64,000 nucleotides of DNA. Source: Apoda limacodes. Taxonomy: Eukaryota; Arthropoda; Insecta; Lepidoptera; Limacodidae. Below, piece by piece: positions 52,201-64,000 of the stretch. The DNA lies in contig OX291561.1 of NCBI GenBank assembly GCA_946406115.1, positions 7,060,273 through 7,124,272 of the forward strand, in the 5' to 3' direction. Under the pieces are notes generated by a model. That model was not told the DNA's origin and searched no databases. It saw only the letters and a program-made list of their open reading frames with translations. Position numbers and translations under genes: made by a program. Each line of letters begins with the position of its first letter. Position 1 is the stretch's first letter.

Positions 52201-53327
52201 ATTGGCCGAAAAAATAAAACGAAGACAAGGTTTAGTAAAACTGGCTGAAAAAATTTAGATTGATAAAATTGGCTGAATATATTATTTTACGTAGATAATA
52301 TATGTGTTTTTATAGCGGAAAAAATTACAACTAGTCTAAATAACTCTAAAATACATACAAGTTGTCTCTAACTTGATAAGCAAATTTTGAAATAAGTATG
52401 TACTAGGAAACAAGCATGTCAAGTAACATCCATAAGTGTTTTCTACTAATTTTTTTACGATTTTCGAAACGTTATTGAATATTGATATAGAGAAATGGTT
52501 TTTTTTCGAAGTTGTAATTGACTTTGGCTACAAAAAAATGTAATAAACTAATTAATTGTGCTTTTTTATCTTATGTTACGGTTACAAGGACAGGAATATC
52601 AATAGTAATATAATAAAGTTAAAGAGTATGTGAGCCGTAAACTGGGCCGCGAAATAATTAATTGTTCTGTACTTACGTTTGATATATACCAGTCTCTTTT
52701 AACGAGTCGTGTGCGAGTAGATGTATGTAACGTATTCTGTGTGTGACTCTTTGGTGACGGAGTGACGCGCCTCTTCAATCGGTGAGCTGGAGTCCTTCCT
52801 GACAGCTTTTTTGACTCCACTAAATGCACAAAACACCGAAAATCACTAAACTTAACGACAACTGGTTCCAGTTAATTTTGAATTATAGAATTAAAACTGT
52901 AATGAGTATCGCGCGACGGATACAGTTTCGTGCGACCGAGGTGCGAGTACCGTTTCTTGCATACAGTTTTGAGCAACTGACGTGCCGCGCATAGAATGCA
53001 AGCGCGAAGAATGATAGCTTACCCGTCACCGGTCCGAAACGGGTGAGTCATTCAGTCTTTTCCGAACAGTATGTTTTTTTTTTTTGTTCAAATGCGCTAA
53101 TCTGTGGAATTACAAGTCAGATTTGAAAAATTCTGTTTGCATTTGATAGCCTGATTCTTGAGGAAGGTTATAGGCATCAACTTTACGCTTAGACTCTTAG
53201 GAGCCGAAAAAAAAGTCCGAAAGAATCCTGATGATGATGATGAGCACGTGACCGCACGTTGAAAATCTTGATTTTTTCCGTTATTTGTATAAAATTCGTA
53301 TGTTTAGATAATTCATTTAGTCTTTTT
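49284..53327. repeat. 4-kb tandem array, unit copy 3 (4044 bp)
   Basis: Appears identical to unit 2, including the GATTTAAATTATTTTT insertion and homopolymer lengths as far as read. The putative exon is at 52677-52829. Confidence 0.95.
52677..52829 (-). other. Putative first coding exon, unit 3
   Basis: Same frame and donor as in units 1 and 2, without visible change. Confidence 0.3.
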
Positions 53328-56300
53328 GAGTAATAGTCGACCAACTTATTAAATGTGGTTGGAGAATAATAACATACAACTCTACGGAACTCTAGTCTCC
53401 GAGTGGTCCGAAAGACACTCGGCTGGTTTTTTTTAAATGTAAATTGTGTTATTTACGATAATATGCAAATTATTATTTCTAAAATTGAATTTTTCATATT
53501 CCATATCCAGTTCCTATGTCAATATCTAAAAGTTAGTGGATAAAGAATTAGTTTTTTTACATTTTATATTGCAGCAGCCCCAACAAGTAGTAACACACAC
53601 TTTATTACCAACTTTGCACATTGTCGCAACATGTCGCAACGGGTTTTGTAGACAGACCTTTCAATATTTTCTGTAATAACATAATATATTGCTGGAGTCA
53701 GCAAGAATGTTTGTAAAATCTTTTTTAGTCAATGTCTACGTCTTTGACGGCTCGCGTTTGGTAAAGCTCCAAACATTTAAACCAAACGACCTTTTAAGTA
53801 AGCTGCCTTGAGTTTTCAGTTTCAAGTTTTGGGGCGGAGGTTCGATACCGGCGTGTACTAACAAAACTTTTTTTTAATTTCTCAAGTACATGGTTTGATC
53901 CCACCAATAGCTTTTCGGTAAAGAAAAATATCGTGAAGAAACCTGCATTTAATTTTCTTTACATATTTTTATTTTCTGGGCACGTCTGGCTGTCGAGATC
54001 AGGCTAACTAAAAACATCATCTTACCTATCTAATAATTTGGACATTTTTTGGAACTAACTTCACTCTGTATTCGACGTGGAGGAAAAAAGATATGTAACG
54101 CAAAGAGTTTACAAAAGAATTAAAAAAATTAAAACTAAGTACAGATGTACTCTATTCTATTTCATTTAAAAAAAGTTGACAACCCTACATGTAAGTGTTG
54201 TATAATATATATATATCTACTACCAACACAGCCACGAAGCAGTCAAGCTTGTTTCTTATACTTTGTCCCAGATCTTTCAGTTTTCTTACTACCTGAAAAA
54301 CTGAAGACTGTACAACTTACAGAAAATATACAAAGCCACCTTCCACCGAAACACTGTATCACAAGCTTATCACCCAGGACTAATGTGGTTGATAAAAAGT
54401 GGCCGTGTTCAACATATTCAGCCGCTCACTGGTTCTTTCGTCAATCATACAAACTAGCATTTTTAAATATATTAACCTAATTATTTTAGTTTTAATAAAA
54501 AAAAATTTAGAAAGGGTGTTTTATATCCTCAGTAACACAAATATTATTTCGCGCTTTCGAAAAGCTCTTGAAAATTTTATTGTCTCTCAGTCTCATTTCA
54601 GTTGCTACCCTCACCATGCTCTCGTGCAATAAAATGGGTTTATCGACTCGTAATATTCGTTTGAAGAGAGGCTATTTGGGCAGTTGCCCGCAGGCAGCTC
54701 TATAATATAGCAAAAACCTTTGAAAATGAAAATATGGCTTATGGTTCTGTATACTCGAATACAGTCACAGTTACATTCATAAGTTTTTTTTTTTTAATAA
54801 TACAACTTGGCTGGCTCCATCACCCTCCTTTTTATAACTTTACCTAATTGTTTTATTTGTCCCATTTTCTGCAATTTTATTTTATTTCTCTAGTGTTTGA
54901 GAATCTTTACGAAAATTTAAAAAATTATTATTTTTGATTTAAATTATTTTTGATTTTTTCAAATTTGGTAATAAACATAAAGTATTATTTATAAGTTAAT
55001 TCTTTTAATTTGGTTACTGCTTCAATGAATTTTAAAGATCTACGAATAAGTATGTATAGTTCATATGAAAAAAAACCCTACGGATTTTAATATTTTTTCT
55101 TATGAAATGATCAGTTAATCTAATAAATAAGTTTATAAATAATATTGACAAAGTTAGTTGGCATTCTGGTCATATTTATTTATACAGAGAACCCTAAAAA
55201 TTACACATGTTACAAATAAAATTGCTTCAAAAACCAAGCAAAGGAAATCGGCGAACCTTTTCTTCTTTTTTATGAGGCAATAAAATGTGTCAGCGTCTAT
55301 CTAGCAAAAGCGTTGGTTCACATTCAATTTACTTTAAATGAAGTTTTTTCATAAAGTAGTTCGAATGTAGTTTTTTGAATTTAATTCTTGTATTTGAATG
55401 AAACACATACCAAATATTAATAATTGTCTCAATAAGAATTGTGCAAATTGATTTGTCAATATTAAGACCAAACAAGTGCGAATGTGACTCGCGAACCAAG
55501 GGTTCCGTGGAAACTTTATACATATATCGTCAATCAAGGAAATGTTGAAGTTTTTAAAAATGTTAAGCTGTTTTTTTTTTCAAGTACATCTAAGCGGTAA
55601 AATATATATATTCGTTAAAAAAATTCTAAAACTGTAAATGTAAGTTTATAAGATACCTTTGAAATATTTATAAAAAAAAGTTTCAAAAAATCTTGAAATC
55701 ACATAATATGGTTGTGAATAATGAAAAAAAACTTGATAATATGATAAATGAATATATATACATTTATCACAAAAAAAATTAAAATATAGCATAGAATTAT
55801 ACATTTTTTTTTTCAGAAACCTTTAAAATGTGCGTCTCTATTTTCGCAATTACGTATTAAAAACGTACAACCGCTGTTAAGGTTCTGAGTCAAATACCTA
55901 CGTCAAAAAAATCCGTCTGTCTGTGTGTTAAAGTTGTTCTTTCTCTGAGCAACCCCGCATAATATTATGGTATAGTAGTAACTAGTATTTCATCGGTTAC
56001 ATCATGTTTCTTTATAGCATTTCCTCTAAACAAAGCTAGCTAGCTGCAAGATCTTTATCAACTTACTCGCAACTTAGTTGCTACTTTCTCTATGGTGCTC
56101 GCATATCATAAGACTGTGGAGACAAGCCGTAACTAGATTGACAGATGTTCCGTGTAATGGCCCCAAAGTAATCACTCTTCAATCTGACAAGCTTGTTTTG
56201 TACATAGATGAAGGACTCTTGCGGACCTCTGGGAAGTGTTATAAATTGGCCGAAAAAATAAAACGAAGGCAAGGTTTAGTAAAACAGGCTGAAAAAATTT

Positions 56301-57363
56301 AGATTGATAAAATTGGCTGAATATATTATTTTACGTAGATAATATATGTGTTTTTATAGCGGAAAAAATTACAACTAGTCTAAATAACTCTAAAATACAT
56401 ACAAGTTGTCTCTAACTTGATAAGCAAGATTTGAAATAAGTATGTACTAGGAAACAAGCATGTCAAGTAACATCCATAAGTGTTTTCTACTAATTTTTTT
56501 ACGATTTTCGAAACGTTATTGAATATTGATATAGAAAAATGGTTTTTTTTTCGAAGTTGTAATTGACTTTGGCTACAAAAAAATGTAATAAACGTGTTTT
56601 TTTATCTTATGTTACGGTTATAAGGACAGGAATATCAATAGTAATATAATAAAGTTAAAGAGTATGTGAGCCGTAAACTGGGCCGCGAAATAATTAATTG
56701 TTCTGTACTTACGTTTGATATATACCAGTCTCTTTTAACGAGTCGTGTGCGAGTAGATGTATGTAACGTATTCTGTGTGTGACTCTTTGGTGACGGAGTG
56801 ACGCGCCTCTTCAATCGGTGAGCTGGAGTCCTTCCTGACAGCTTTTTTGACTCCACTAAATGCACAAAACACCGAAAATCACTAAACTTAACGACAACTG
56901 GTTCCAGTTAATTTTGAATTATAGAATTAAAACTGTAATGAGTATCGCGCGACGGATACAGTTTCGTGCGACCGAGGTGCGAGTACCGTTTCTTGCATAC
57001 AGTTTTGAGCAACTGACGTGCCGCGCATAGAATGCAAGCGCGAAGAATGATAGCTTACCCGTCACCGGTCCGAAACGGGTGAGTCATTCAGTCTTTTCCG
57101 AACAGTATGTTTTTTTTTTTTGTTCAAATGCGCTAATCTGTGGAATTACAAGTCAGATTTGAAAAATTCTGTTTGCATTTGATAGCCTGATTCTTGAGGA
57201 AGGTTATAGGCATCAACTTTACGCTTAGACTCTTAGGAGCCGAAAAAAAAGTCCGAAAGAATCCTGATGATGATGATGAGCACGTGACCGCACGTTGAAA
57301 ATCTTGATTTTTTCCGTTATTTGTATAAAATTCGTATGTTTAGATAATTCATTTAGTCTTTTT
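53328..57363. repeat. 4-kb tandem array, unit copy 4 (about 4036 bp)
   Basis: The left half matches units 2 and 3 almost completely (one base near 54602 is as in unit 1). From about 55186 to 56630 roughly a dozen private changes occur, including loss of most of an AATTAATTGTGC stretch near 56594. The last ~720 bp, holding the putative exon and CG-rich block, show no visible change. The array ends after TTTAGTCTTTTT with non-array DNA starting TATGTATATT. Confidence 0.95.
56713..56865 (-). other. Putative first coding exon, unit 4
   Basis: Same frame and donor as in the other units, although sequence just to its left has diverged. Confidence 0.3.
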
Positions 57364-57567
57364 TATGTATATTTTATGAAAAAAGAATGAAGAAAATATC
57401 TCTCTTAGTTTCCAAACAAATTCCATAATAGCCCGAAAATAGAGTATCAGAATTAATTTATTTTCTATTTTAATGGGCAAATTCTTATAGTATTAGCAAA
57501 TTCACTTACCAACCCAACACTCAAAACCAATAGTCTGCAAATGATACTTAAATGTTTAACAAATTTT

Positions 57568-57860
57568 ATATACATCTGTACTATGATAATAAAGCTAAAA
57601 AAGTTTGGTTGTTTATTTGAACGTGCTTATCTCTTGAACCACCAGATGGTTACTATAAAGAAAAATCTGTGCGAAGTCTGTCAAACCTCTTGCATTCAGA
57701 TCAACAAGTATATTACGAAGCAAAGCATATCTCCGAAGCAATTATTGTTTAAGAAGTTCCAAATCTTTTATACCACACCTTTACACACAATAACAACAAT
57801 ACCTTTTTACATTTCTGAAAGCATGGCAGAACGTACCTACTTACTATAAGGTTTCAAATA
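57568..57860 (+). mobile_element. Helitron 5' part
   Basis: TCTGTACTATGATAATAAAG then CTAAAAAAGTTTGGTTG and TTTGAACGTGCTTATCTCTT then GAACCACCAG match the 5' region of lepidopteran Helitrons. The 102-residue frame at 57541-57849 is translated repeat, not a gene. Confidence 0.55.
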
Positions 57861-59289
57861 TATGGGTATTAAGTACACTTTTTCTAACCGCCAAACAAAC
57901 TTAGATATGACAACTAGCAGGTATGACACTCGAGAGATAAGGCGATTTCCAATAAGATTTGGGCCCGTCGACAATCGGTCAGTTTCTTCCCTTGGTCAGC
58001 AATATAGTGAGCGAGTTCCCCTCTTTGTATAAATATGTAGTAATAGTAGGGGACCCCGGGTTGCTAAATTTGCAGTTACTAAAGCGTCATGGGGACCTAT
58101 TGGATTGTAAATATTAGGTTCTAAAACGTAAAAAAGTTAGTTTATGTTATGTTTTCCATTTAAGGGACAAGAGCGTGTACAAATTTTTAAATATGTAAAA
58201 AAAAGCAGTCACATGGAAGTACTCGAGCGCATCAACCATTCAAAGTGTATATGCGCTTTGTCTTTCTGTTAACCGAGAGATATTAATCTGACTATTAACT
58301 AGTGGAGGGTGGCCGTAAAAAGGGGTAGAATAACAGAAAATAAAAATGTTACGTAGCGTGTCAGATATTCAGCGGGAAAGTTAAGTGAACTCAAAAAAAT
58401 GTTAGAATGGCTAATTGTTTTTGCGACGAAACAAAATTATTCAATGATTTGCATAAAGACGATATTTACCGGTAAGTTAAAGCTTCTGGAATTTGTATTA
58501 GACAAAGACAGCTAAAATTTAATTTCATCCTACTAAACATATTTTGTTTTAGTAGTGTAATTAGTTTAGTAGTTTAACTGTTTTGTGATATCTTTAAAAT
58601 CATGCAACAGTTTTGGAATGTTGTACCGAATTCGGTTTTCTAGTTCATAACTATGCGTAAAAAAATCAGTGATTGGAGTACGTAAAACTGTTAAGGTTCA
58701 ATGATCTCAAACGTATATGTGAATATGGACGTGTCTACGAAATTTAAAAGACTGACCTAAGAACATTGTAATAATGAGCTTAGTAAGAATTTCTTTGTAT
58801 GTAAAAATGTGCTTTTCTGCCGAACAAATATCCTAAAATTTATATTAACGGTATAATGTACAAAATACTATGAGAGCATGATTCTAGTATAAAAAATTAG
58901 CTCTGCCTACTTCGATCACTAGTAATAATTGAACTAATCTTACTGAAGAAAATGACAATGAGAATGTACCTATTTGACATTTGTTTGACAGGTTTACAGC
59001 AAAAGCTACATCCTGACATGGGTCTAAAGTGACAGTTTTCGATTATGATTTAGGAATTATATGGATTGTAATTTTCAGTCATAGTTGTAATTTCGATATT
59101 GGAACAGCATTGCGAGATGATTTCACGAATAGACAATCTCATCGGAGCTCTTTTGGCGTCGCGCCAGAAGACTTTCAGGCGCTTTCATTTAAAAGCAAAT
59201 ATTTAATATTTTACTGATAAAATTTTGTTCAGTTACATTTCTTACAATTACTTTAGGTACCTTACCGTACGTCTTTTGTTCATCGTCGT
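57861..59289. other. Intergenic DNA, nothing recognised
   Basis: No convincing frame or element termini. Confidence 0.5.
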
Positions 59290-59410
59290 TGAAGTCGGTG
59301 GTGACCTAGTGTCTGCCTCGTATTCTGAGAGGGCGGAGATTCAAGCCTAGCGTGTACCAATGAGTATTTCTAAAAAAAATCTCAATTACAATTTCTGATC
59401 ACACCTTACG
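59290..59410 (+). mobile_element. tRNA-like SINE fragment
   Basis: GGTGGTGACCTAGTGTCTGC (box-A-like) and GGGCGGAGATTCAAGCCTAG (box-B-like) are followed by CGTGTACCAATGAGTATTTC. It is the same type as the stretch inside the 4-kb units. Confidence 0.5.
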
Positions 59411-59553
59411 CTAGATGACTCATAACATAAACAACATTATTACTAATTTATGATTTTAAATAAAGGGCGCCGGTCACTTATTTTCCAAAGCCACACTATT
59501 CCGTGACTAACTTATTCCAAAAGTTGGAATTCACTAATAAGTTTCCAGCTTCG
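59411..59553. other. Short spacer, nothing recognised
   Basis: No feature seen. Confidence 0.4.
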
Positions 59554-59610
59554 AAAAATCGGCCAAGTGTGTGTTGTACTTGCACTAAGTTAGGGTTCCG
59601 TAGAATGAAA
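59554..59610 (-). repeat. MITE terminus fragment
   Basis: AAAAATCGGCCAAGTGTGTG ... GCACTAAGTTAGGGTTCCGT is a decayed end of the GGGTTCCGTACC-type MITEs. Confidence 0.5.
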
Positions 59611-59913
59611 ATTATTTCGAATTTCTCAAAAACTTAATAATTGTTTCGTTAAAACCAAATTTTGTTGAAAGTATTACAGACGAATATAGACATATTATAA
59701 TGATGTTTTTTAGATTTTTATAATAGGTATGTGGTTTAAATATTCACGTACGTCTGTTTTTTAGAGATCATAGTTACCTCAATTGAATTATTGAGGTCCC
59801 ATCCGCATTTCTGCATTTTTATGACAAATCTGGTTGGCGGTTAACAAAAGACACTTTTATTTAAATCTTATCTTATTTACTCGAATTAATCTAAAGAAAG
59901 CGGAATTATAAGG

Positions 59914-60162
59914 CTAGGTCGTCTCCGTGGCTCAGTGGGTAATGACCCGACTGCTGAATTGAGGGGCGTGGGTTCGATTCTCGTACAAGACAAACATTAA
60001 TTATGTGTGTTTGTCTTTAGACTGAGTGTTTTCTATTGATAACATGTATATATTTTAAAAAGAAAGTTATTTATATGGATTTGTATCCGTTGTCTGGTAT
60101 CCATAACAGAAGCTTTGCTTACTTTGGGAGCAGACATCGCTGTGTCGATAAATATTTATAAA
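59914..60162 (+). mobile_element. tRNA-derived SINE, well preserved
   Basis: Box A GTGGCTCAGTGGGTAATGAC (about 59927) and box B GTGGGTTCGATTCTCG (about 59968) lie at tRNA-like spacing. They are followed by GTGTTTGTCTTTAGACTGAG, TGTATCCGTTGTCTGGTATC and the tail GCAGACATCGCTGTGTCG. This is the best-preserved SINE head in the window. Confidence 0.85.
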
Positions 60163-60389
60163 AAATATTTATTTATGACATAAGGACAAATGGTTGAAAC
60201 CATTTTAGTTTTGTCATGCAAAAATGCTCCTGACTAACGTATGTTTAGACGCACATACAAGATTTTTTATTTCTTTAATCGAATTTTGAATATTGATGCA
60301 ATACATTTTTTTTCATTCTTTTTTGTGTTTTTTTTCAAGTTAATATATATATTTATGAAAGTCTATTTGTTTCGTTGTTGGTTCTTTAT

Positions 60390-60548
60390 TGTTTAAAGTC
60401 GCTAACGGAGCAACATTGAGCTAAGTTTTAGCACAGACATCGTTAAAGGGACGGACTTGGACATTTTGGACTTTTTTCCGTTTATGGAAAAACTATAGCT
60501 ATAGCTCAATATACTTACAACGCGGGCGAATCCGCTAGCAGAAACTAG
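60390..60548 (+). mobile_element. Helitron 3' part
   Basis: It ends CAACGCGGGCGAATCCGCTA then GCAGAAACTAG followed by T; the GCGGGCGAATCCGC hairpin precedes CTAG as expected. The preceding GTCGCTAACGGAGCAACATT block fits the family. Confidence 0.6.
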
Positions 60549-62193
60549 TTATTAATGTAAATAAAATAAAAGTATTTTACCTTTTAGTATAATCTTTCAA
60601 ATATCTTTTTCAATTCAAAGTTAATAAATATGTACCAGCCTGTTTTACTCGACTTTTATTTAAGAATTTGCATTTCAAGAAATGCAAGTTCGTTTAGAAT
60701 TCTAAAGGATCTACAACTTAGCTTCCTGTACAAGTTAGTGTTGGCCCTTCGCCAATGAGCCCCGTGTTATACTTCAACTATTTACTTGTAAAACTCGCAA
60801 AGTTTCAGATTTTTATTTTAATAGTATGTATGCATATATGTATTACGTTATATATAGTTATCTTTCTGAGAAGGAAAAATAATATGATCTATTTAGTAAC
60901 TTCTTGTTATTTAGTTTTGTCAGATTATGACAGAAGTTTTTAAGAATAGAAGTTCTGGGTGGCTTGAAAGAATCTTAGTGACAAATGGCCATTAGTTCGA
61001 TAGATTCTGTTGGTCTGCACTTGACCAGCATGTTGTACTAAGGCCTTAGACTCCCTTCTTCAAGAAAATATATGTGCCCCTGCAATGTGTTGATTTTAAG
61101 AATCAATTAAATAAAAACATATTCATCTTACAATATTATAATTGTGAAATTTAAAACAATATTTTTTTCATAATGAGCTAAGGTTGGAGCTAGACTACCT
61201 TCCTATGCAACCTAAATTTAGTTGTAAATAAACCGCGAAGTTGAAAGCTCGCTACACAGTCAGTCATATAATACTTTAGACACATACGGGCACCGGATCG
61301 GTAAAAACTGATACAAGTTGGGTAACTTTAACTTTACAAGTGCTTACCTAAGAGTTGTCTCAAATATCAATGTTCCACACAAAGGTAGTCAGGTCACTAA
61401 CCTTTTTTTTTAAATTTTTTTTTTGTTTTTAGTATGTCAATGTATTTTAGGTTTCTATGAAGCCGTTTTTGTATCAACATCACTACTAAAACAAACCATC
61501 TAGCTTTAAGAGGGCGATATAGGCCAAAAAGCTAATTTCTGTAATTCTAACGTTGTGTATGTAAATGCACTATAAATCATTAGATAATGTCATATACATT
61601 ACTATGATATATATATGCTAAATAATTCTTAAGTAATTTATACCGTAATGACGCCTTAAAACTATTAATTTTTTGTATGGAATTTAACGTTATTACCGTT
61701 TTGTAGTCACATTTTTTGACTTTTTGCTACAACTCAGAGTCAAAGCACTAGATAACAATTACCCAATTAAATCCTAACTATTATATATTTGTAAAAGTAT
61801 ATTTGTTTTTTATTGCTTAACTTTGTTATAGAGCATCCAATTGAGCTAGAATAGGACAAAGAGATTGTCCTCCGGACATTTATTCCGGAATAATCGAAAT
61901 TTTTCCCAGGAATAACTGTAACCGAATTCCACGTTGAAAAACTATACCTAAAGCTAACTATAGCAAATTTTTTACCTACCTCAAAAAAGGAGGAGGTTCT
62001 TAATTCGGATGTTTGCATTTTTTATTTATGTTTTATGTCCGCATAACTCAAAATAATTTTTATTTTTTTTTATTTAAAAGGCTTTACTTCTGAGGTGATA
62101 CCATATTAATGTAGTGAATTTAAAACTTAAATTTTTGGTCAAAAAAAATATATGGTGTTTATTTGGAACTGGTGATACGCCTTGTATGTTGAT
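60549..62193. other. Intergenic DNA, nothing recognised
   Basis: AT-rich. Short frames at 60755-60943 and 61767-62018 have no recognisable motif. Confidence 0.5.
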
Positions 62194-62622
62194 GATTGTA
62201 TAAAATTTGTTACGAGTATCGATTTTTTTAGGGTACGAAAAAAAAAAAACAATTCGTCACTCAAACGCAACAAAAAATACTTTTTAACAAAAAAACAACT
62301 GGCTTCAAAAAGATGCACTATATTAATAAAATATTATATAAAATAATTGTTTATTTCCAAAAATCTGATCTGAATTACAGTTCGAAGTTGGTTTCTATGT
62401 ACCTAACAGTTTATAACACACTTCACATTAATGACAAAACTTTAAACTATAATTCAGATCAGATTTTTGGAAATAAGTGATTATTTTTACCTTTTTAGTG
62501 CATCTTTTTAAAGCTAGTTGTTTTTTTGTTAAAAAGTATTTTTTGTTGCGTTTGAGTGACGAATTGTTTTTTTTTTTTCGTACCCTAAAAAAATCGATAC
62601 TCGTAACAAATTTTATACAATC
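62194..62622. repeat. Long near-palindrome (foldback element or MITE)
   Basis: The left arm 62194-62377 starts GATTGTATAAAATTTGTTAC and the right arm 62450-62622 ends GTAACAAATTTTATACAATC. The arms pair nearly throughout, with a 72-bp loop and an AT-rich bulge (about 62315-62345) in the left arm. There is no transposase frame. A transcript would fold into a hairpin of about 170 base pairs. Confidence 0.9.
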
Positions 62623-63148
62623 AATACAAAAGTTATCAAACAAGTAAAAAACCATGATAGAAATTTTTAAAGTTATGACTTTAATCTTAGTCTTAAAACC
62701 TGAACATTATGTGTTCTTGATTTAAAAAAAGTGTGTTACTACATCCAAAGGTTAAATACAGTAATAAAAATTAAGTACAGAAAAAAACATTTAACAAGGA
62801 TTAAGTAAGCAACGAACTACAGCAAATTACGTGTCAACAAAGTTACTAGCGTAATTTTTGCGTAGTCCGCACTTCTCCGTAGAACTCCGCACGCGCGGCA
62901 ACTAATCAACAAAGTTGTGGCCGTGCAAGTTACTTTTCCTGATGGCTCTGCAAAAGTTATCTTACTTACGAGAAGTGTTACCTGCAAGTCATGTATATAT
63001 TTATGTAACATTTGTTATATGAAGCTATTATAAAGGTTTCATTTATGTTTAAACAAGTTAAATTTTTAATACGCACTTTACTATGCTCAACCGTGCGCCA
63101 CGTATGTAGGATAGACTATTAAAAAATAAAAAATAAATAAATACTATT
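62623..63148. other. Intergenic DNA, nothing recognised
   Basis: No recognised feature. Confidence 0.5.
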
Positions 63149-63345
63149 GAACATTACACACAGCGTCATCTGGTCCCAAACGAAACAAAGCTTATGGTAT
63201 GGATTTTTTTTTGTATATGCATACATATTATATATCGAAAGCACCCAGTCTCAAAACAAACACGAATAATAAATTTTTTTCTTTGGCGGGAATAGAACTC
63301 ATGCCCCTCGATTTAACAGTTTCAGTTACAGTCAGCACAGTCGGG
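63149..63345 (-). mobile_element. tRNA-derived SINE, minus strand
   Basis: ACATTACACACAGCGTCATC then TGGTCCCAAAC (tail), AAGCACCCAGTCTCAAAACA then AACACGAATAAT, and GCGGGAATAGAACTCATGCC (box-B complement). Confidence 0.7.
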
Positions 63346-63394
63346 TTAGTATTTCAGGTTATAATAATTACCGACGGGAATTTTATTGTTTTCA

Positions 63395-63485
63395 CGATAT
63401 ACTTTTTCTGACTTTGAGCGTAACATATCCATACAGTACAAGATTTGCTGAGTTTTAGACCAGATGGCGCTGTGTGTAGTTCATA
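63395..63485 (+). mobile_element. SINE tail fragment, plus strand
   Basis: ATATCCATACAGTACAAGAT ... GACCAGATGGCGCTGTGTGT is the tail of the same SINE family in the opposite orientation to its neighbour. Confidence 0.55.
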
Positions 63486-63555
63486 TATATGTTACTACCT
63501 AATGTACTGTATGAAGCTTAGTTAGTAGATTTTTCTGGTCTGAGAAATACATAAT

Positions 63556-64000
63556 TCTTTGGCTGTTGCAGCCATTACTGCTTCACCGGGCTTTTTGGGG
63601 CGAGACTCTGAAGGATATAGCGCCCAACGCTCAAGGGCTTCCCGAGAGGGGAGCCTCGGCTTGGGCTGTCGCTCTCGGGGGCATCCCTTCGACCGGCGTG
63701 AGCCTCGTACCCGAAGGTGAGTCACCGCCAGGAGGGGAGTTCCCCGTTACGCGGGTGCGGTTGCTATTGAGTGGGGGCGAGAAGCGCCCCGGCACTCTTT
63801 GATACCTCATGTATCCTTGCGGGCGCCGACGAACCCGGGGACGTCGGCGTCGTGTTAGGGGGGAGACCCTATTAGGGGAGATCATAGAGACTAATCTCGC
63901 TGTCCGGACATTGAGATCGTCATATGGGGCCATTAGTACGTGCCGAGGCCGCCTTACTACAGTTTTACGACCATGCTGCGGTAACGTATCATACGTTGTG
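63556..64000 (+). mobile_element. GC-rich mobile-element segment, cut by window end
   Basis: The base composition changes abruptly to GC-rich (GGGGCGAGACTCTGAAGGAT ... GGGAGCCTCGGCTTGGGCTG ... GGCGAGAAGCGCCCCGGCAC). Open frames on both strands are composition artefacts. It looks like the 5' untranslated part of a non-LTR retrotransposon continuing past the window. The class is inferred from composition and general resemblance only. Confidence 0.4.

Noticed and set aside
57541..57849. 102-codon plus-strand frame
   Set aside because: Its centre is the 5' region of a Helitron (TTTGAACGTGCTTATCTC), so coding is unlikely.
59914..59990. Possible functional tRNA gene
   Set aside because: Box A and box B are present, but the sequence runs on into the shared SINE body and no complete cloverleaf with paired acceptor ends was found.
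63522..63933. Overlapping Pro/Arg/Gly-rich frames on both strands at the right edge
   Set aside because: Open frames on both strands of a GC-rich mobile-element segment are expected by composition.

Overview
This window looks like nuclear DNA of a moth or butterfly (Lepidoptera). It is AT-rich, the one clear gene is split by introns with GT/AG splice sites, and the rest is dominated by repeat types typical of lepidopteran genomes: an RTE-type non-LTR retrotransposon ending in an ATG repeat, Jockey/CR1-like LINE 3' pieces, tRNA-derived SINEs, short Helitrons starting TCTATACTAATATTATAAA and ending CTAG, and MITEs whose ends read like GGGTTCCGTACC and CGCGAGTCCGACTCGCAC. Species cannot be given from the sequence alone.

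Layout. 1-4.5 kb: duplicated repeat block, SINEs, two MITEs, Helitron pieces. 5.1-8.4 kb (+): a nearly full-length but broken RTE element (endonuclease and reverse transcriptase). 9.0-15.6 kb (-): the only gene I can fully assemble, a GMC oxidoreductase with three coding exons (616 aa), a TATA/initiator-like core promoter, a short upstream ORF, and two introns loaded with Helitron sequence. 16-41 kb: intergenic or intronic DNA with SINEs, MITEs, LINE fragments, minisatellites, a diverged duplication of a noncoding block (17.3 and 20.7 kb), a protein-like open frame flanked by Helitron sequence (26.9 kb), a piggyBac-type MITE with TTAA duplications (36.8 kb) and a large inverted repeat with ~560-bp arms (37.5-40.5 kb). 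41.2-57.4 kb: four head-to-tail copies of a ~4.04-kb unit. 57.4-64 kb: more repeats, a 429-bp near-palindrome (62.2 kb), and a GC-rich mobile-element piece cut by the window end.

The most unusual structure is the four-copy array. The two middle copies look identical. The left half of copy 1 and much of the right half of copy 4 carry the differences, which is the pattern expected if the middle copies arose by unequal crossing over between two older copies. Each unit carries on the minus strand a 51-codon open exon ending in a consensus splice donor, next to a CG-rich upstream block, so the array may be multiplying a promoter and first exon. No downstream exon was found. An assembly artefact must be excluded first.

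No bona fide tRNA, rRNA, CRISPR array or prokaryotic system is present. All comparisons between repeat copies were made by eye, without alignment software.
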